NCBI GenBank assembly: GCA_028281535.1
Contig: JANQJS010000055.1
Location: 1 to 64,000, forward strand
Length of the DNA stretch: 64,000 nt
DNA from: Sedimentisphaerales bacterium
Lineage (GTDB): Bacteria; Planctomycetota; Phycisphaerae; Sedimentisphaerales; SM23-30
Reading direction: 5' to 3'
Shown: positions 59,729-64,000 of the stretch, in pieces
How positions within the stretch are numbered: the first letter of the stretch is position 1
Layout of the letters: every line of letters starts with the position of its first letter
Notes under the pieces: model-generated
What the model saw: only the letters and a program-made list of their open reading frames with translations
Database searches by the model: none
Told to the model about the DNA's origin: nothing
Program-made: the position numbers and the translations under genes

Positions 59729-61096
59729 TTAATCCACCGTTACAAACGACATGACCTGGTTGCCTTGAATCTCCTGTTGCAATCTGTGTCGTGCTGTCGC
59801 AAGGTTAAACCAATCTGGATAAGCAACGCCCACAATCAGATCGCTGACCATCTTTTCAGTTTCTGTAAGACTCCCAAGTGATTTAGTTTCATCTTCAATT
59901 GCTTCAAAAAGTGGAGCAAGTGTTTCGCCTGCTTTTTTACCTTCTTTGGTTGCAACGCCCGCCAGGCCGACGCTGGGTTGTCTTGCCCAGCCTGCCATGA
60001 AGATGTTGTTTTCACCTTTTAATAAGAAATCATTCTTACCATCGGATACAAAATAACCATTATCGTGATCCAGGCCAAGCTGCTCGTCGACAGATGACCC
60101 GACAGACATGATTATAGTATCGCAATCCAAGCGGCTTTCGGAGCTTTTATCGCCTACTAATTTCTGGGTGATCTCAATGCCTTTGATTTTGTCATCAGCC
60201 TGGTCGACCTTTTTGATCTGCGTTGCGAATTTAAAATCGACTCGTGTTTGTGATTCGTTCAAAGAATCTGGCATCTCGTTAAACATATCTATTTTTATTT
60301 TCAACGCTTTAAGAATAATCTCTAAATTATGCTGATAGCTGGCATTATCTTTTTCCCAATCAGCTTTTAGTTCTTTTTGCTCAGGGATATCCAGATCCGT
60401 TTCTATTAGGTAAGGCAGAATACGTTTGATTTCGGTTTCCAGCTTTGATTTATCGATGTACCCCAGAATCCACTTCATTTCTGCAGGTGCAATCTTGCTG
60501 GCAAAGGGCGTGCGACGCACTAATACGCTAATCTCACGTCCGCATCCTTCGCGGTTATCCAGCGTGGCAATATGCTTAATGGTATCGGCGACCACATTTC
60601 CCATTCCGACCATGGCAATTTTTTTGCCAACGTAAGGTCTTTCCAATGCTTCTTCCGCGGCAGGCCCCTTCGTGCGGCCCAGCAGCCATCGAGTGTTAAG
60701 TATGCGTACCAAAACATTGGCATCCCATACGCCTTCAGCGTCGGCACCATCAATGGGTAATTGCTTATGCCCGCGACTGCCACAGGTTAAAATGACTGGA
60801 GCTACTTGCTGCAAATCTTCAATCGTTACATCGCGATCTTCGCCAACTTCAATTCCACCAAAATATCGAAAGCGAGGATGGTTCAGCAGCTCGGCATGTT
60901 TTTTCAAAATACCTAATTTTAATTTGTCCTTATCCCAGAAAATGGAATCTCGCACACCGCCACCAATACCCTCATGGTTCGCGTCAATCATAATGATACT
61001 CATATGGTTATCTAAAAGAACCTTCGCTAAAGTCAGTCCGGTAGGTCCTGCGCCAATGATGATAATGGTATGTTTTTGGCAGTCAGCTTTTGCCAT
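59729..61096 (-). CDS. Ferredoxin-NADP reductase-like flavoprotein
   Basis: A 455-residue FAD/NAD(P) oxidoreductase of the adrenodoxin-reductase/FprA type. FAD site: IIIIGAGPTGLTLAKVL; pyridine-nucleotide site: VGMGNVVADTIKHIA; C-terminal AGWARQPSVGLAGVATKEGKKAGE. It may transfer electrons between NADPH and ferredoxin. It converges with the cytochrome-porin gene but no functional tie is certain. Confidence 0.85.
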   Translation of the reverse strand: MAKADCQKHTIIIIGAGPTGLTLAKVLLDNHMSIIMIDANHEGIGGGVRDSIFWDKDKLKLGILKKHAELLNHPRFRYFGGIEVGEDRDVTIEDLQQVAPVILTCGSRGHKQLPIDGADAEGVWDANVLVRILNTRWLLGRTKGPAAEEALERPYVGKKIAMVGMGNVVADTIKHIATLDNREGCGREISVLVRRTPFASKIAPAEMKWILGYIDKSKLETEIKRILPYLIETDLDIPEQKELKADWEKDNASYQHNLEIILKALKIKIDMFNEMPDSLNESQTRVDFKFATQIKKVDQADDKIKGIEITQKLVGDKSSESRLDCDTIIMSVGSSVDEQLGLDHDNGYFVSDGKNDFLLKGENNIFMAGWARQPSVGLAGVATKEGKKAGETLAPLFEAIEDETKSLGSLTETEKMVSDLIVGVAYPDWFNLATARHRLQQEIQGNQVMSFVTVD

Positions 61097-61413
61097 AAGG
61101 ATGATTCCTCGTTTCTGTATATATTCAAATTGATAAGTATTGGAAAATCATTCGACTATTTATGTCTTTTCAATAACTTATATCATAGAAATCTTGCTCA
61201 GGCAGTCAATGTTTATTGCGTGAAAAGCTGTTTAAAAATTTGTTACAATTACCTTTGACATTTGCTGATAAATAGCGAGAATCTGGCTAAAACCTACGTT
61301 AGAGCGAAATTGAAGTGACCTATAATTACCGCAAAAACCAACGAAGTTGTAGGTTGTATGTTAAAAAGTTACTATCCTGTTGTTTTTAGTTAGTAGACAA
61401 ACCGAGGAACCGC
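61097..61413. other. Divergent promoter region before sucC
   Basis: A 317-bp gap with no coding ORF. A TATAAT at 61321-61326 with a weak TTAGAG -35 (61299-61304) may be the sucC promoter. TTGACA occurs at 61255 but lacks a good -10. Confidence 0.45.
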
Positions 61414-62541
61414 ATGAAAATACATGAGTATCAGGCCAAGGGGTTATTTAAGGATTACAACATTCCTGTTTCAGATGGCATTTTAGCTGTCACGCCAGAC
61501 GAAGCAAAAGCTCACATGGAAACTTTGGGTGGTCGTTGTGCGATCAAAGCCCAGGTTCACACGGGCGGTCGAGGCAAAGCTGGTGGCATCAAGCTCGCCA
61601 GCACCCCCGATGAAGGTCAGCAGCTAGCATCCGAAATCCTAGGCATGAGTATTAAAGAGAATATTGTTAAAAAAGTATGGGTCGAAAAAGCAGCTGACAT
61701 TGCCAAGGAGGCTTACCTGGCGATTACGATGGATCGTAGCTCCAAGCAGGTCGTCTTTATCTGCAGTGCCGAGGGCGGCGTGGATATTGAAGAGGTGGCT
61801 GATAAAACCCCCGAGAAGATTTTGAAATTCTACACCAAATCACTCGACTTTCCTGCTGATCAGGCCAAAGAAGTCGCCGGAAAACTTTTTGATGACGAAT
61901 CAACTGCTGATGCGGTGTTGGATGTAATGGAAAAACTATTCAAGTTGACTGTCGAAAAAGATACAACCTTAAGCGAAATCAATCCTTTGGTTCTTACAAA
62001 CCAGGGGCAAGTCATAGCTTTAGATGGCAAAGTTAACTTTGACGATAATGCCTTACCTCGCCATCCTGATATGCTCGAACTTCGCGATATGGATGAAGAA
62101 AATCCCGCTGAAATCGAAGCCAAAGAAAAAGGCCTCAGCTTTGTTCAGCTAGATGGCAACATCGGCTGCATGGTCAATGGTGCAGGTTTGGCGATGGGTA
62201 CGATGGACATGATCACGCTCTTTGGTGGCAAGCCTGCCAATTTCCTGGATGTGGGTGGTAGCTCAAATCCTGAAAAAGTGGTTAATGCGTTCAATCTCAT
62301 CCTGGCAAACCCGGATGTCAAAGTCATTTTGGTCAATATTTTTGGTGGCATTACTCGTTGCGATGATATCGCCAAAGGGATTTTGGAATCTTATAATCGA
62401 ATTGATATCAACGTTCCAATCGTGGTTCGCTTGTGCGGTACCAACGAAAAAGAAGGATTAGCCTTACTGGAAGGAACTGATTTAATAGCAGCTGAAACAT
62501 TATCCGATGGCGTCAAAAAAGCTGTCGAAATTGCAAACTAA
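61414..62541 (+). CDS. sucC: Succinate--CoA ligase, beta subunit
   Basis: The nucleotide-binding subunit of succinyl-CoA synthetase (TCA cycle), 375 residues. MKIHEYQAKGLF, KAQVHTGGRGKAGGI, LSEINPLVL, ALDGKVNFDDNAL and GNIGCMVNGAGLAMGTMD are standard. sucD follows after 15 bp. Confidence 0.97.
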   Translation: MKIHEYQAKGLFKDYNIPVSDGILAVTPDEAKAHMETLGGRCAIKAQVHTGGRGKAGGIKLASTPDEGQQLASEILGMSIKENIVKKVWVEKAADIAKEAYLAITMDRSSKQVVFICSAEGGVDIEEVADKTPEKILKFYTKSLDFPADQAKEVAGKLFDDESTADAVLDVMEKLFKLTVEKDTTLSEINPLVLTNQGQVIALDGKVNFDDNALPRHPDMLELRDMDEENPAEIEAKEKGLSFVQLDGNIGCMVNGAGLAMGTMDMITLFGGKPANFLDVGGSSNPEKVVNAFNLILANPDVKVILVNIFGGITRCDDIAKGILESYNRIDINVPIVVRLCGTNEKEGLALLEGTDLIAAETLSDGVKKAVEIAN

Positions 62542-62556
62542 GGAGAACGTTGTTTC

Positions 62557-63426
62557 GTGAGTATTCTTGTAGATGAAAAAACACGTTTGATTGTTCAAGG
62601 TATTACCGGCCGCGATGGCTCTTTTCACGCTCAGCAAATGATTGAGTATGGCACCAATCTCGTTGGGGGTGTCACTCCCGGCAAAGGTGGCCAGGAAATC
62701 CATGGCGTGCCTGTATTCAATAGCGTTGTTGAAGCCAAAGAAGCTGTTCAGGCGAATGCGACTGTTATATATGTGCCAGCCAAATTTGCTGCTGGAGCAA
62801 TTCATGAGGCGGCCGACGCTGGACTGGAACTTATTATATGTATCACAGAAGGCATTCCGGTTCTCGATATGGTGGAAGCCTATCACAAATGTAAAGAAAA
62901 AGGCATTACGCTAATTGGCCCTAACTGTCCAGGTCTGATTTCGCCAGGGAAATGTAAAGTCGGTATTATGCCGGCTCAGATTCACAAGCCGGGTCGAGTG
63001 GGTGTGATTTCTCGTAGTGGTACATTGACTTACGAGATTGTGTACGCCCTGACAAATTTAGGTATTGGTCAGTCAACGTGTATCGGTATTGGCGGTGATC
63101 CTATTGTTGGCTCGAATTTCAGAGACCTACTTCCGAAATTTGAAGCCGATTCAGAGACAGATGCCATCATTCTTGTCGGTGAAATTGGGGGCGACGAAGA
63201 AGAAAAGACGGCTGAGTATATTGCGGAAAATATCAAAAAGCCTGTGTTTGCATTTATTGTTGGCCATGCAGCTCCTCCCGGAAAAACCATGGGCCACGCC
63301 GGAGCAATTATTTCAGGTTCTGCGGGTACCGCTTCATCTAAAACGGAAGCGTTTAACGCCGCGGGTGTTCCGGTTGCAAAGACTCTTGATGAATTAGCTC
63401 AGATGGTCAAAGACAAACTCGGCTAA
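62557..63426 (+). CDS. sucD: Succinate--CoA ligase, alpha subunit
   Basis: The CoA-binding, phospho-histidine subunit, 289 residues. [48 protein letters not shown] and the active-site [16 protein letters not shown] are all in place (His in MGHAGA). The GTG start follows AAGGAG. It forms the sucCD pair. Confidence 0.97.
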   Translation: MSILVDEKTRLIVQGITGRDGSFHAQQMIEYGTNLVGGVTPGKGGQEIHGVPVFNSVVEAKEAVQANATVIYVPAKFAAGAIHEAADAGLELIICITEGIPVLDMVEAYHKCKEKGITLIGPNCPGLISPGKCKVGIMPAQIHKPGRVGVISRSGTLTYEIVYALTNLGIGQSTCIGIGGDPIVGSNFRDLLPKFEADSETDAIILVGEIGGDEEEKTAEYIAENIKKPVFAFIVGHAAPPGKTMGHAGAIISGSAGTASSKTEAFNAAGVPVAKTLDELAQMVKDKLG

Positions 63427-63577
63427 AGCTAATCTGATAGGTAGGTAACATGCTTTCACATAGGAGGTTGTGGGTATGTGCCGTTTAAAATCCGCTTAAA
63501 ATCATTCCTTTGAGCATGAGGTTTTCAGGAATTAATATAAAAAAATGACTTTATTTGATTATGTGGTCCGGCTTATG

Positions 63578-63606
63578 TTGACCCGGTCATCTTGATTACC
63601 TATAAT
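63578..63606 (+). promoter_or_regulatory. Promoter of the CBS-domain gene
   Basis: TTGACC (63578-63583), 17-nt spacer, TATAAT (63601-63606): near-consensus sigma-70 promoter. Predicted leader is about 50 nt. Confidence 0.75.
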
Positions 63607-63663
63607 CAAAGTTTTGTAGTAATTTGGTTGGAAACAACCGGCAATTTTTGATGGAGAAAAATC

Positions 63664-64000
63664 GTGGCAGATGCAAAGCCAAACCAGGATTTTTGGGACA
63701 CACCTGTTAAAGAATTACCCTTGCAAGATGCACTGATTGTACGTGAAGATGCTTCCGTTAAATCGACGATTGATGCAATGCAGGAGCGAAAAACAGGTTG
63801 TGCAGTTGTTCTAAATGAAAGTGATGAAATGACAGGTGTTTTCACTGAACGCGATGTTCTAGTGAAGTATGTCGGTACTGAATTGAGTGGCGATACACCG
63901 ATTCGCAAAGAAATGACGCCAAATGCTATCTATATTGAGCCTGACAAAACGGTTTCAGAGGCGATTAGCTTCTTTGGAAAAAATTCGGTGCGTCATTTGC
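63664..64000 (+). CDS. CBS-domain protein (3' end outside window)
   Basis: The frame from GTG 63664 (GGAGAAAA upstream) stays open to the window end, giving at least 112 residues. Two CBS-type elements are seen: ASVKSTIDAMQERKTGCAVVL...GVFTERDVLVKYV, and MTPNAIYIEPDKTVSEAI. CBS pairs bind adenosine nucleotides and regulate enzymes or channels. What follows is unknown. Confidence 0.85.
   Translation, partial: MADAKPNQDFWDTPVKELPLQDALIVREDASVKSTIDAMQERKTGCAVVLNESDEMTGVFTERDVLVKYVGTELSGDTPIRKEMTPNAIYIEPDKTVSEAISFFGKNSVRHL

Noticed and set aside
1-64000. tRNA, rRNA, CRISPR, IS element or prophage
   Set aside because: I looked for tRNA T-loop patterns, direct-repeat arrays and transposase or integrase motifs and saw none.

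Overview
The window is one continuous stretch of bacterial chromosome with about 50 genes. It has no rRNA, tRNA, CRISPR array or insertion sequence that I can see. The gene content suggests a Gram-negative, LPS-making member of the Planctomycetota, probably near the Phycisphaerae. The supporting traits are secreted multi-domain proteins with a dockerin-like tail, arylsulfatases, a SpoIVB-type S55 peptidase, PQQ-like propellers, a Tat-exported TIM-barrel protein and an ammonium-transporter/histidine-kinase fusion of the type known from anammox planctomycetes. This placement is inference; no marker RNA is present. DNA is AT-leaning, TTG and GTG starts are common, and Shine-Dalgarno sequences are often good.

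Layout. 1-3.3 kb: the 3' part of a giant secreted protein with seven fibronectin-III-like repeats, six of them exactly 303 bp. 3.3-4.3 kb: gene-poor stretch with a sulfatase remnant, a consensus promoter without an ORF, and several hairpins. 4.3-7.3 kb: glycyl- and asparaginyl-tRNA synthetases. 7.5-13.8 kb: secreted glycosidase-like protein, GrpB protein, lipoprotein, acetyltransferase, sulfatase and small membrane protein. 13.8-18.2 kb: UbiD-type decarboxylase (menaquinone candidate), nrdR with an ATP-cone partner, a hairpin-rich gap and rnc. 18.5-26.7 kb: S55 peptidase, GT2 glycosyltransferase, a three-domain MFS-acyltransferase-acyl-ACP synthetase fusion, and a flavoprotein oxidase. 26.9-32.1 kb: sigma-54 activator, Rrf2 regulator, fructose-1,6-bisphosphatase, and isocitrate-type dehydrogenase.

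32.2-40.0 kb is a compact LPS-core operon: lpxK, a conserved unknown, hldE, a gmhB-like phosphatase with a membrane tail, a heptosyltransferase/WaaP-kinase fusion, and a GT4 glycosyltransferase. 40.0-42.3 kb on the minus strand is an ECF sigma, anti-sigma-like and PDZ-protein operon. 42.5-43.8 kb is thyA-folA. 44-48.9 kb holds a CheX-like protein, a minus-strand pair of tiny genes behind a near-perfect sigma-54 promoter, and a dicarboxylate transporter/kinase/response-regulator operon. 49.4-54.3 kb is nitrogen-related: glutamate-type dehydrogenase, an Amt-histidine kinase-receiver fusion and a free receiver. 54.4-61.1 kb holds a PQQ propeller, a TIM-barrel epimerase-like protein, a TauE/SafE permease, a c-type cytochrome/porin fusion and a ferredoxin-NADP reductase-like flavoprotein. 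61.4-64 kb is sucCD followed by a CBS-domain protein that runs off the end.

The parts most worth a second look are the sigma-54-driven tiny gene pair, the cytochrome/porin fusion, the NrdR/ATP-cone pair with the folded RNA-like gap behind it, the unusual fusions in the LPS operon, and the Amt sensor kinase beside glutamate dehydrogenase.
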